This document shows positions 39,882-47,505 of a stretch of 56,977 nt of DNA, piece after piece. The notes under the pieces are model-generated. The model made no database searches, was not told where the DNA came from, and was given only the letters and a program-made list of their open reading frames with translations. The position numbers and the translations under genes were made by a program. The number at the start of each line of letters is the position of its first letter. Position 1 is the stretch's first letter. Source of the stretch: Micromonospora qiuiae (GTDB lineage Bacteria > Actinomycetota > Actinomycetes > Mycobacteriales > Micromonosporaceae); the NCBI RefSeq assembly GCF_016863555.1, contig NZ_BOPC01000060.1, positions 1 through 56,977 on the forward strand, written 5' to 3'.

Positions 39882-40364
39882 TCAGCGCTCCGGCCGCTGG
39901 ACCAGGTCGGTGAAATCCTGCTCGTTGCGTTCGGCCAGCCGCACGTACGTCCAGCCGACCGCGACCAGGAACGGGAAGGAGAGCACCCCGAGCAGCAGCC
40001 ACGGCAGGTTGACCCCGAGCACGGTCATCCGGCCGACCGAGGGCGCGACGGCGAACAGCCAGGGCAGCCCGCCCAGCCCCACCATGACCACCGCCGACAG
40101 TTGCAGGGCCAGGGCCAGCTGAGCGCGGACCAGGCCGTGGATCAGGGCCTCGCCGACCCGGGTCTGCTGGGTCAACTCGGTGCGGGTGCCCCCGGCCCGG
40201 TGCTTCCGCCGGGACACCTCGGCCAGCACCACCCGGGTACGCGCGGACTCCCCAGGCCGCTGCTCGGCAGCGACCCGGGTCATCGGCTCGGGTGCGTGCC
40301 GCTCGCCGGCCGCCCGGGACGGATCGGGGCGGCGGGGTGCCGGCACGGGATCCTCGGCGACCAT
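39882..40364 (-). CDS. Small membrane protein paired with the second symporter
   Basis: A 160-residue protein. The first 85 residues are basic and polar. Two transmembrane helices follow (about 87-108 and 118-140), ending FPFLVAVGWTYVRLAERNEQDFTDLVQRPER. Position and layout match the DUF485 partner of ActP-type symporters: two helices, a conserved aromatic-basic tail, and placement one base before the symporter. It has an extra N-terminal domain and I cannot align it confidently with DUF485. Upstream lies a cluster of DnaA-box-like sequences. Confidence 0.65.
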   Translation of the reverse strand: MVAEDPVPAPRRPDPSRAAGERHAPEPMTRVAAEQRPGESARTRVVLAEVSRRKHRAGGTRTELTQQTRVGEALIHGLVRAQLALALQLSAVVMVGLGGLPWLFAVAPSVGRMTVLGVNLPWLLLGVLSFPFLVAVGWTYVRLAERNEQDFTDLVQRPER

Positions 40365-40404
40365 TCACGGCAGTCTCGTCCGCCCGTCGAGAATGTCAAG
40401 GGCC

Positions 40405-40444
40405 TGTGGACAACCTGTGGACAACGCGCTGAGCCTGTGGATAA
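40405..40444. promoter_or_regulatory. Cluster of three DnaA-box-like sites
   Basis: TGTGGACAA at 40405-40413 and 40416-40424 are complements of the actinobacterial box TTGTCCACA. TGTGGATAA at 40436-40444 is the complement of TTATCCACA. All point the same way, 11 and 20 bases apart, so they lie on one helix face. They start 41 bases upstream of the small membrane protein gene. Confidence 0.5.
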
Positions 40445-40638
40445 CCCGGTGGACGAGGAGACCGCAGCCCGGCACCGCTGGCCGCGGCTGCCCCAGGACG
40501 CCGCGCACTGTCTCCGGGACAGAGCCCGGAATCTGTGCAGCCGCTCGGCGAGGATCTCCTTCAGGATCTGGCCGTTGGCTGTCCCCTCACCGTGCCGTTC
40601 TGGGCTGCCGCCAGGTCACCACCTGTGTTGTGGCCGCT

Positions 40639-40711
40639 GCCTTTGCTCTGCTTCAACCTACGCAACGGTTTGCCGCTGACCCTGTTGCGTGGGTTGAAGC
40701 AGAGCAAAGGC
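40639..40711. repeat. Long inverted repeat, 28-base arms
   Basis: Arms at 40639-40666 and 40684-40711 pair with one mismatch around a 17-base loop; the arm contains CTTTGCTCTGCTTCAACC. Both arms and loop are AT-richer than the surrounding DNA. The roughly 420 bases from 40445 to 40870 contain no other feature I can support. Confidence 0.75.
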
Positions 40712-40870
40712 GGCACTGGAGGGGTGAGGGGCGCTGACGCGTCCACTCCGCCAGCGCCGTGGGGCCTGCGGTTTTTCCTGACCAGCCGGTGGTCGCCTGT
40801 TGGCGACAGAGCGACAGAACCTCTGGTCGGATGCTTAACGCTGTTTCGCTAGTCGAACCCGTTGACTCGC

Positions 40871-41110
40871 TCACCGGGTTGGCTTCCTGACCCAGCCGAG
40901 GAACCGGACATGCATGTGGTGGGGGTCGGGGGCTGCGCCGAGGCGAGTCAGGTCGGCGGTCGCCTCGGTGAGCAGGTCGGCCATGTCCAGGCCCAACAGC
41001 CGGCCCGTGCCGTATTCCGCGAGCAACTCGGCGCGGGCCTGGCGGCAGGGCCAGCCATGCGCGCACGCGGCGCAGAACCAGAGGGGTTTGACGGGTGCGT
41101 GGCGCTGCAT
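40871..41110 (-). CDS. Small cysteine-containing protein of unknown function
   Basis: A 79-residue protein beginning MQRHAPVKPLWFC, with CxxC (FCAAC) and WPCRQAR, so three cysteines lie near the N-terminus, possibly a metal site. A helical body (AELLAEYGTGRLLGLDMADLLTEATADL) ends at FLGWVRK. I have seen similar small actinobacterial proteins labelled flavin reductase without good cause; no flavin site is visible. The ATG at 41110 follows a GGGGAGGGG stretch by 13 bases. It is divergent from the helix-turn-helix gene at 41183, and a nested dyad lies between, suggesting shared control. Confidence 0.6.
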   Translation of the reverse strand: MQRHAPVKPLWFCAACAHGWPCRQARAELLAEYGTGRLLGLDMADLLTEATADLTRLGAAPDPHHMHVRFLGWVRKPTR

Positions 41111-41124
41111 CGAGGGCTGATCGC

Positions 41125-41158
41125 CCCTCCCCGATCGGGGATCCCCGAGTGGGGAGGG
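41125..41158. promoter_or_regulatory. Nested dyad between divergent small genes
   Basis: CCCTCCCC at 41125-41132 and GGGGAGGG at 41151-41158 enclose the perfect 14-base palindrome TCGGGGATCCCCGA (41135-41148). It lies about where the -35 region of the gene at 41183 should be, so it may be the operator of that regulator. Confidence 0.45.
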
Positions 41159-41169
41159 TGATGCGCACA

Positions 41170-41175
41170 TACCTT
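41170..41175 (+). promoter_or_regulatory. Putative -10 of the helix-turn-helix gene, leaderless
   Basis: TACCTT, then seven bases, then the ATG at 41183. Confidence 0.4.
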
Positions 41176-41182
41176 CGGCCCT

Positions 41183-41725
41183 ATGGCTGCTGGGAATGGA
41201 CCAGGCGAGCTGGCCGGGCCGTGGGAGATAGCCCAGATGCTCGGCATCACCCGCTCGCGCTTCCAGCAGATCGCGATGCGGCCCACCTTTCCGGAGCCCT
41301 ATCAGGAGCTGCGGGCTACCAAGGTGTGGCTCAAGGTTGATGTCGAGGCTTGGATCGCCAAGTACCGGCAGCCACGCCCCACCGACGGCGACGAGCAGGA
41401 ACAGCCGAGCATCGCCGCCACGGCCGGGTCGCCGGACCGGGAAGGGGAGACCGCCAGGGACCCTCAGCGGCTCCACTCCTGCTTGGCGGCGCGGACCAGT
41501 TTGTCCTTCAGCTCCCGGGTGTGCCGCCGGCTCACCGGCAGCTCGGTGCCGTCGACCACCACCACGTATCCGGAGTTGACCAGTCTCAGCTCGGCGATCA
41601 GCCGGAGCTGCACCAGGTACGACCGGTGGATCCGGACGAAACCCGCGTCGGCCCACCGCTCGGCGAGCGTCGCGAGGGACACCCGGACCAGATGTGAGCC
41701 CTCCGCGGTGTGCAGCCGGGCGTAG
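41183..41725 (+). CDS. Small helix-turn-helix protein with long antisense tail
   Basis: A 180-residue frame whose first 75 residues are a helix-turn-helix protein like the one at 208: PWEIAQMLGITRSRFQQI, then RPTFPEPYQELRATKVWLKVDVEAWIAKYRQPR. After residue 94 the sequence is Ser/Arg/Thr-rich and lies wholly over the opposite strand of the LytTR regulator gene, overlapping it by 262 bases. Family members of this kind are normally 65-100 residues long, so the tail may have appeared after loss of a stop near 41460, or the true end may be hidden by a frameshift. Only the N-terminal domain is well supported. Confidence 0.6.
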   Translation: MAAGNGPGELAGPWEIAQMLGITRSRFQQIAMRPTFPEPYQELRATKVWLKVDVEAWIAKYRQPRPTDGDEQEQPSIAATAGSPDREGETARDPQRLHSCLAARTSLSFSSRVCRRLTGSSVPSTTTTYPELTSLSSAISRSCTRYDRWIRTKPASAHRSASVARDTRTRCEPSAVCSRA

Positions 41726-42237
41726 TCGCCCTGCGCCTCCACCCAGCGCACCGCCGACCGGGGCAGCATCCGGGTGCTGCCGGCCAACTCCACCGGGATC
41801 GTCGGATCCTCCTCGGCGCGGGCCAGCGCGGCCGGGTGCGACGGCACCACCCGCGAGCCGACCACCCGGCGCAGCGCCTCCGCCAGCCGCTCGGCGCGTA
41901 CCGGCTTGCGGACGTAGTCGGTGGCACCCAGGTCGAAGGCGTCCGCCGCGCCGTCGTCGTACGCGGTGACGAAGACGATCGCCGGTGGCCGGGCGAATCG
42001 ACGCAGCACCCGGGCCAGCTCCATGCCGTCCAGGCCAGGCATCCGGATATCCAGGAATACCACGTCCACGTCGGCGTCGCGGAGCAGCCGCAGCGCCTCG
42101 GTGGCGTCGCCGGCCGTGTGCAGCCGGGCCACCCGGGGGTCGGCTCGCAGGTGGTACGCCAACTCGTCCAGCGCCGGTGGCTCGTCGTCCACCGCCAGCA
42201 CACGTAGGAAACCGGGTGCAGCGCCGTTGCCAGTCAC
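41464..42237 (-). CDS. LytTR-type response regulator
   Basis: A 257-residue regulator. The receiver (residues 12-125) has LAVDDEPPALDEL with the acidic pair, VVFLDIRMPG with the phosphorylated Asp, and VRKP with the conserved Lys. The LytTR DNA-binding domain (about 155-252) has VRWVEAQGDYARLHTAEGSHLVRVSLATLAERW, IHRSYLVQL and VVVDGTELPVSRRHTRELKDKL. The GTG start overlaps the kinase stop in GTGA. Such regulators bind paired direct repeats and often control a nearby transporter or surface gene; the symporter pair 1.1 kb downstream is the obvious candidate. Confidence 0.9.
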   Translation of the reverse strand: MTGNGAAPGFLRVLAVDDEPPALDELAYHLRADPRVARLHTAGDATEALRLLRDADVDVVFLDIRMPGLDGMELARVLRRFARPPAIVFVTAYDDGAADAFDLGATDYVRKPVRAERLAEALRRVVGSRVVPSHPAALARAEEDPTIPVELAGSTRMLPRSAVRWVEAQGDYARLHTAEGSHLVRVSLATLAERWADAGFVRIHRSYLVQLRLIAELRLVNSGYVVVVDGTELPVSRRHTRELKDKLVRAAKQEWSR

Positions 42238-43460
42238 GAACTGGCCCGTACGCCGGGATGGAACTTCGGCACCCGCATGCTCACCTTCGTACCCGAACCC
42301 AGACCCGTCTCCACGACCAGGCCGAAGCCGTCCCCGAAGACCGACCGGAGTCGCTCGTCGACGTTCGAGAGACCGACGTGCTGGCCGGGGTCGTCCCCGG
42401 GGTCGCGGGTGTTTCCGGCCAGCTCGGCGATTCCGGCGGTCAGCGTGCCCGGATCCATTCCCACTCCGTCGTCCTCCACCGTGATGTGGCATTCGGCGCC
42501 CGCGTCCCGAGCCTCGATGCTCACCATGCCCGTGCCGGGCTTGCGCGACAAGCCATGCCGGACGGCGTTCTCCACCAGCGGTTGCAGGCACAGGAACGGC
42601 AGGGTCACCGGCAGCACCTCGGGAGCGATCTGGAGACGTACCTGGAGTCGGTCGCCGAACCGGGCCCGCTCGATGGTCAGGTAGCGATCGATCGAGCGCA
42701 GCTCCTCGGCCAACGTGGTGAACTCACCGTGGGCCCGGAACGAGTAGCGGGTGAACTCGGCGAACTCCAGGATCAGTTCCCGCGCCCGTTCCGGGTCGGT
42801 ACGGACGAACGAGCCGATCGCCGTCAGCGCGTTGTAGATGAAGTGCGGACTGATCTGCGCCCGCAATGCGCGTATCTCGGCCCGAGCCAGCCGCTCCCGG
42901 GACGAGTCCAACTCCGCCAGGGCGAGCTGACTGCCGGCCCAGTGCGCGGTCTCCAGGGTGGCCTGCACCAGACCCGGCGCGGGTACGCCGTCGGTGACCG
43001 CGACCAGCGCGCCGGCGATCCGGCCCTCCGCGCCCGCCAACGGCGTCACCACGGCCCCCCGGATCGGGCAGTCGAGCCGGTCGCAGGAAAGCTCCGATTC
43101 GGCGAGCACCGTGGATCGCTCCGAGGCGACCACCCGCCGGGCCGCCGCCCCAAGCTGCTCGCTGTGGTGCGCGCCCTGCCCGTCGAGAGCGAGCAGGTCG
43201 TCGGTGTCGGTCAGCGCAAGTCCGTCGGCGCCGACCAGGGTACGCAGATGACGGGCGGCCTTCGCCGCGCTGGCCGGGGTCAGCCCGGCGCGCAGTGGCT
43301 CGGCGGCCAGCCCGGCGGTGTGCAGCACCTCGTAGGTGGCCCGTTGACCGGGGGTGGCGATGCCGCGGCGGCTGCGGAGCCGGGCGACCGCGACCAGGGC
43401 CGCCGTCAGGACAGTGACCAGCGAGAAGACTCCGATGATCGCGGAGAGGTTGCCACCCAC
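42234..43460 (-). CDS. LytS-type sensor histidine kinase
   Basis: A 408-residue kinase. One transmembrane helix is at residues 5-27. A GAF-like region (about 50-190) has ADGLALTDTDDLLALDG and RLDCPIRGAVVTPLAG. The His_kinase domain follows with ALRAQISPHFIYNALTAIGSFV, where HFIYN holds the phosphorylated histidine. The GHKL ATPase has LVENAVRHGL and VEDDGVGMD...GLSNVDERLRSVFG. It lacks the multi-helix 5TM-LYT sensor of classical LytS, so the signal may be sensed in the cytosol. It is translationally coupled to the LytTR regulator. Confidence 0.87.
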   Translation of the reverse strand: MGGNLSAIIGVFSLVTVLTAALVAVARLRSRRGIATPGQRATYEVLHTAGLAAEPLRAGLTPASAAKAARHLRTLVGADGLALTDTDDLLALDGQGAHHSEQLGAAARRVVASERSTVLAESELSCDRLDCPIRGAVVTPLAGAEGRIAGALVAVTDGVPAPGLVQATLETAHWAGSQLALAELDSSRERLARAEIRALRAQISPHFIYNALTAIGSFVRTDPERARELILEFAEFTRYSFRAHGEFTTLAEELRSIDRYLTIERARFGDRLQVRLQIAPEVLPVTLPFLCLQPLVENAVRHGLSRKPGTGMVSIEARDAGAECHITVEDDGVGMDPGTLTAGIAELAGNTRDPGDDPGQHVGLSNVDERLRSVFGDGFGLVVETGLGSGTKVSMRVPKFHPGVRASS

Positions 43461-43511
43461 GTCGATGATCCTGCTGGTTGTGGTCGCCGGGCGGAAGGGC
43501 AGACCACCAGG

Positions 43512-45083
43512 TCAGTACGCGCCCTTGCGAGCCACCACCACACCCACTGTCCGCCACAGAATGCTCAGGTCGTACGCGAGCGACCAGTTGTCGACGTAGT
43601 AGAGGTCGAGCCGAACCGCCTCGTCCCAGGACAGGTCGGAACGGCCGGACACCTGCCACAACCCGGTCATGCCGGGGCGGACCAGCAGTCGGCGCCGCAC
43701 GTCGCCCAGGAAGTCACCATCGTCGGCGGGCAGCGGGCGCGGACCGACCAGCGACATCTCGCCCTTGAGCACGTTGATCAGCTGCGGCAGCTCGTCGAGC
43801 GACGAGGCGCGCAGGAAGCGGCCCACCGGGAAGACCCGAGGGTCCTGCTTCATCTTGAACAGCATGCCGTCGGTCTCGTTCTGGTCGACCAGGCTGGCCA
43901 GCCGGTCCTCCGCGTCGACGTACATGGTCCGGAACTTCCACACCCGGAACGTGCGTCCCTCGTGCCCCACCCGAGGCTGGCGGAAGAAGACCGGACCGGG
44001 GTCGGAGATCCGGATCGCGATGGCGATGGCGACGAAGACCGGGATCAGCAGCAGCAGGCCGAGACCAGCGCCGACCCGATCCATGATGCTCTTGGCCAGC
44101 AGCGCCGGCCCGGACAGGGTCGGCTCCTCCACGTGCAGCAGCGGCAGGCCCTCGATCGGGCGGATGTGCACCCGGGGCCCGGCGATGTCGGTCAGCTGCG
44201 GAGCCACCACCAGGTCGACCCCCGAGCCCTCCAGCTGCCAGGCCATCCGGCGCAGCTCGCCCGGCTCGGCGCTGGCAGAGCCGCAGACCGCGATGGTGTC
44301 GCCACCGACCTCCCGCACCAGGGCCAGGATGTCGCGGCCGGCGTACACCGGGACCGGGGTCTGCACCCCCTTGGCCGCCGCGTACCCGTCGGTGATGTGG
44401 ATGGCCACCGGAACCAGCCCGGCGGAGGGGTTACGGGTGACCGCCGTGTAGACCTCCAGGCACTCCGGCAGAGTGCCGACCAGCACCATCCGGTGCGCTG
44501 CCTGCTGGATGTTGCGGCGGACCACGTGCAGCACGAACCGGGCCAGGATCCGGCCCAGCAGGATCAGCAGCAGGGCCATCAGCAGCGCGGTGCCCACGGT
44601 GAACCGGGACAGGTCGGTCTTGGTGGCGAAGGCGATGAAGGAGACCGCCGCGCAGACGGCCACGCCGGCCCGGATGACCCGCTTGAACTCGTCCGGCCCG
44701 AGCCCCAGGCAGCGCCGGTCGTAGGCGCCGTTGAACCAGAGGATGCTCAGCCAGCCCAGCGGCAGCAGCAGGAAGGCGACCGTGAAGAACCAGGTCGGGT
44801 CGTTCTGGGCGTTGTAGAAGCCTGCGGTGGCCTGGTCGAAGCTGTGGATCGCGGTGTAGCTGGAGAAGGCCGCCGCCGCGAAATCCAGCAGCAGCAGGAT
44901 CGCGGTGTAGGGGCGATGCCAGCGGGAGACGCGCCGCCGGGCCCGGGCCCAGGCTGACCGGGGTACGCCGTTGTGGGACGGCTGATTCGGCGGCTGGATC
45001 TCGAAGCTGTCGGCGTGCCGCACGGGTCTGCTCCGGCCTTCGTTGGTTACCGGGCGCTGGAGGCTAGTCGTCACCTCACCCAT
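43512..45083 (-). CDS. Exopolysaccharide-initiating sugar transferase (WbaP/CpsE-like)
   Basis: A 523-residue polyisoprenyl-phosphate sugar-1-phosphate transferase, which starts glycopolymer repeats by moving a sugar phosphate from a nucleotide sugar to undecaprenyl phosphate. Four N-terminal helices (about 40-190) and a Rossmann-like region (RMVLVGTLPECLEVY) precede the catalytic part. That has a membrane-inserted helix (LLLIPVFVAIAIAIRISDPGPVFF), then RVGHEGRTFRVWKFRTM, the DE pair in SSLDELPQLINVLKGEMSLVGPRP, and RPGMTGLWQVSGRSDL. ATG codons at 45095 and 45083 and a GTG at 45074 are possible starts; GGGAGG lies just before 45083. It fits with the GT4, epimerase and LCP genes in one envelope pathway. 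Confidence 0.87.
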   Translation of the reverse strand: MGEVTTSLQRPVTNEGRSRPVRHADSFEIQPPNQPSHNGVPRSAWARARRRVSRWHRPYTAILLLLDFAAAAFSSYTAIHSFDQATAGFYNAQNDPTWFFTVAFLLLPLGWLSILWFNGAYDRRCLGLGPDEFKRVIRAGVAVCAAVSFIAFATKTDLSRFTVGTALLMALLLILLGRILARFVLHVVRRNIQQAAHRMVLVGTLPECLEVYTAVTRNPSAGLVPVAIHITDGYAAAKGVQTPVPVYAGRDILALVREVGGDTIAVCGSASAEPGELRRMAWQLEGSGVDLVVAPQLTDIAGPRVHIRPIEGLPLLHVEEPTLSGPALLAKSIMDRVGAGLGLLLLIPVFVAIAIAIRISDPGPVFFRQPRVGHEGRTFRVWKFRTMYVDAEDRLASLVDQNETDGMLFKMKQDPRVFPVGRFLRASSLDELPQLINVLKGEMSLVGPRPLPADDGDFLGDVRRRLLVRPGMTGLWQVSGRSDLSWDEAVRLDLYYVDNWSLAYDLSILWRTVGVVVARKGAY

Positions 45084-45257
45084 GTCCTCCCGCATGACAC
45101 GCGCCGCTCACTCGCCGTGAGGGGCGCGGGTCGCCCACCGTTCCAGTCTTCCACGCGGAATCCGTCGCATCGCCGACCCCGAGGGACATTGCGCGGCGGG
45201 CTCGTCTTCGCCTGGCATCTGGCCGGCTCCACGCCATCCGGAAGCCGGGACCGAGCC

Positions 45258-45263
45258 ACTATA
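45258..45263 (-). promoter_or_regulatory. Possible -10 upstream of the sugar transferase
   Basis: TATAGT on the minus strand is the best -10 in the 270-base gap before the transferase, but it would leave a leader of about 170 bases and has no clear -35. Nothing else is recognised in this gap. Confidence 0.25.
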
Positions 45264-45351
45264 CCGATGGATGGCGGCCCGGGTAGAGCGACCGACCGGT
45301 GGTTGTGCACCCCGCGTCCGATTCCGCTCCGTAGTCGGCGAGTGGTGTTAC

Positions 45352-46212
45352 TCACCGTACGAGTCTGGACAACCGTCGGTCAGCGAGGGGTTTGCCCCCG
45401 GTCTGGCACGTCGGGCAGTACTGGAGGTCGGAGTCGGCGAACGAAACCTCCCGGATGGTGTCGCCGCAGACCGGGCAGGGCAGGCCGGTGCGGGCGTGCA
45501 CCTTGAGCCCGAAGCGCTTCTCGCCCTTCAGCTCCGCGGCCCGCTGCCCCAGCGAACGGGTCACCGCGTCGCCGAGCACCCGCCGGGTCGTCGCGTGCAG
45601 GATCGCCATCTGGTCGTCGGTCAGCCGGTTGGTCAGCACGAAGGGTGACAGCTTCGCTGCGTGCAGGATCTCGTCCGAGTACGCGTTGCCCACCCCGGCC
45701 AGCACCGCCTGGTCGGTGAGCACTCCCTTCACCTGCCCCCGGCGGCTGCGCAACGCTCCGGCGAAGGTGCCCAGGTCGGCTGAGAGCGCGTCCGGCCCGA
45801 GCTTGGCCACGCCCGGCACCGCCTGCGGATCGGTCACCAGGTAGGCGGCGAGCTTCTTCTGCGTACCGGCCTCGGTCAGGTCGAAGCCGGAGCCGTCGTC
45901 GAGGCGGACCCGCAGCGCGATCGGCCCCTTGCCCGGACGTAACGGGACGGTCGAGGCGAACGCCTCGCGGTAGTGCAGCCAGCCCGCTCGGGCCAGGTGC
46001 ACCACCAGGTGCAGCCCGCCGTCGAAGACGACGTCGAGGAACTTGCCGTGCCGCCGCGCGTCGGTCACCGCCCGGCCGGCGACAGCGGTCGGAGCCGGAT
46101 CGTACGTCTTCAGGGCGCTGATCGCGGCGATCTCCAGCCGTTCGACGCGGCGGCCCACCGCGCGCTGCCGCAGGTAACCCGCGAGCGCCTCCACCTCCGG
46201 TAGTTCGGGCAC
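45352..46212 (-). CDS. Fpg/Nei-family DNA glycosylase
   Basis: A 286-residue base-excision repair enzyme. The N-terminus PELPEVEALAGYLRQ gives the catalytic proline, which must follow the removed Met directly, so I place the start at GTG 46212 rather than the ATG one codon earlier. RHGKFLDVVFDGGLHLVVHLARAG has the conserved Lys and the MG/AR loop. The H2TH region is GVLTDQAVLAGVGNAYSDEILHAAKLSP. The zinc finger is CPVCGD...YCPTCQTGGK. It would remove oxidised bases. It is divergent from the GT4 gene with only 24 bases between start codons; TACCGT (46224-46219) six bases before the GTG suggests a leaderless mRNA. Confidence 0.9.
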   Translation of the reverse strand: MPELPEVEALAGYLRQRAVGRRVERLEIAAISALKTYDPAPTAVAGRAVTDARRHGKFLDVVFDGGLHLVVHLARAGWLHYREAFASTVPLRPGKGPIALRVRLDDGSGFDLTEAGTQKKLAAYLVTDPQAVPGVAKLGPDALSADLGTFAGALRSRRGQVKGVLTDQAVLAGVGNAYSDEILHAAKLSPFVLTNRLTDDQMAILHATTRRVLGDAVTRSLGQRAAELKGEKRFGLKVHARTGLPCPVCGDTIREVSFADSDLQYCPTCQTGGKPLADRRLSRLVR

Positions 46213-46218
46213 CATCCA

Positions 46219-46228
46219 ACGGTAGCCT
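46219..46228. promoter_or_regulatory. Interleaved divergent -10 hexamers
   Basis: TACCGT (minus, 46224-46219) serves the glycosylase and TAGCCT (plus, 46223-46228) the glycosyltransferase; they share the two bases TA at 46223-46224. Each is 6-8 bases from its start codon, so both genes would be leaderless and both polymerases cannot bind at once. Confidence 0.45.
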
Positions 46229-46236
46229 TCTTTCCC

Positions 46237-47505
46237 GTGAGAATCGTGGTGGCGCACAACCGGTACCGGGAAGCTCAGCCCTCCGGCGAGAACACCATCG
46301 TCGACGCGGAGATCGCCCAGCTCACCGCGGCCGGGGTGGAGGTGCTGCCGTTCCTGCGCAGCTCCGACGAGATCGCTTCGATGCCGACGACGGCCAAGGC
46401 GCTGCTGCCGATCTCGCCGATCTACGCGCCCCGGGCCCAGCAGGAGCTGGCCCGCCTGCTCACCGAGCACCGGCCGGACGTGCTGCACCTGCACAACCCG
46501 TACCCGCTGCTCTCGCCCTGGGTGGTGCGGACCGCCCACCGGCACGGGGTGCCGGTGGTGCAGACGGTGCACAACTACCGCCAGGTCTGCTCCTCTGGGC
46601 TGTATTTCCGCGACGGCAGGATCTGCCAGGACTGCCGGGGCCGGGTGCTCGGGGTGCCGGCGGTGGTGCACCGCTGCTACCGAGGGTCCCGGGCGCAGAG
46701 CGCACTCATGGCCACCACGCTGGCCGTGCACCGGGGCACCTGGAAATCGGTGGACCGGTACATCGCCCTGACCAGCGCGGTCGCTGACCATCTGCGCGAC
46801 TACGGCATCCCCGATGAGCGGATCGTCGTGAAACCGAACGGGATCCCCGACCCCGGCAGCCCGCCGCCGCTCGGCCAGGGCTTCCTCTTCCTCGGCCGAC
46901 TCTCCCCGGAGAAGGGGCTCGGCCTGCTGCTGGAGGCGTGGCGGCGGCACCCGGACGGCACGCTCGGGCCGCTGCGCATCGCCGGTGACGGCGAGTTGCG
47001 CCCGCTGGTCGAGGCGGCGGCGGCCGAGCGCTCCGACGTGACGTACCTCGGTTCGCTGGACCGCGCGGGCGTACGCGACGCGTTGGCCGCGAGCGCCGTG
47101 GTGCTGGCCACCTCCACCTGGCACGACGTGCTGCCGACGGTGATCATCGAGGCGCTGGCCAGCGGTCGGCCGGTCCTCGGCACCGCACTCGGCGGCATTC
47201 CGTACCTGGTCGGCGCGGACACCCCCCGGGAACCCGCCGGCACCGGCCCGGCCGCCGTCGCCTCCGCGCCCGTCGGGGGTGGATCGGCCGTCGGGGTGAG
47301 TGCCCTGCCCATCGGGATCCTGACCGGAGAGGCCGGCTGGGTGGTGCCCCCGGAGCCGGCCGCCATGGCCGCCGCGCTGCCGGTCGCCGCGGCCGGCGCC
47401 GCCGCGCTCTCAACCGCCGCGCGCTCCCGCTACGAGCGCACCTTCCACCCCGACGTGGTCACCAAACGCCTCATCGACGTGTACGCGGCCATCGCCCGAT
47501 CCTGA
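46237..47505 (+). CDS. Glycosyltransferase family 4
   Basis: A 422-residue GT-B enzyme. The N-terminal Rossmann half starts RIVVAHNRYREAQPSGENTIVDAEIAQLTAAGVEV and has DVLHLHNPYPLLSPWVV and VQTVHNYRQVCSSGLYFRDGRICQDC, a Cys-rich loop typical of one GT4 subgroup. The C-terminal half has FLFLGRLSPEKGLGLLLEAW and the acidic donor site in STWHDVLPTVIIEALASGRPVLGTALGGIPYLV. An Ala/Gly/Pro-rich insertion at about residues 330-365 is unusual. The start is GTG 46237. It probably extends the polymer begun by the sugar transferase encoded next to it. Confidence 0.87.
   Translation: MRIVVAHNRYREAQPSGENTIVDAEIAQLTAAGVEVLPFLRSSDEIASMPTTAKALLPISPIYAPRAQQELARLLTEHRPDVLHLHNPYPLLSPWVVRTAHRHGVPVVQTVHNYRQVCSSGLYFRDGRICQDCRGRVLGVPAVVHRCYRGSRAQSALMATTLAVHRGTWKSVDRYIALTSAVADHLRDYGIPDERIVVKPNGIPDPGSPPPLGQGFLFLGRLSPEKGLGLLLEAWRRHPDGTLGPLRIAGDGELRPLVEAAAAERSDVTYLGSLDRAGVRDALAASAVVLATSTWHDVLPTVIIEALASGRPVLGTALGGIPYLVGADTPREPAGTGPAAVASAPVGGGSAVGVSALPIGILTGEAGWVVPPEPAAMAAALPVAAAGAAALSTAARSRYERTFHPDVVTKRLIDVYAAIARS

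Noticed and set aside
40405..40444. Replication origin
   Set aside because: Three boxes only, with no dnaA, dnaN or AT-rich unwinding region nearby.
40535..40852. A 105-codon plus-strand frame across the long inverted repeat
   Set aside because: It reads through both arms of the palindrome and has no family or start signals.
41985..44957. A 990-codon open frame on the plus strand
   Set aside because: It lies opposite the LytTR, LytS and sugar transferase genes, all with clear motifs. Its Arg/Gln/Gly/His-rich composition is that of an antisense shadow in GC-rich DNA.
45352..46212. Start at the ATG 46215
   Set aside because: It would place Val before the catalytic proline; Fpg enzymes need proline directly after the removed Met, so GTG 46212 is chosen.
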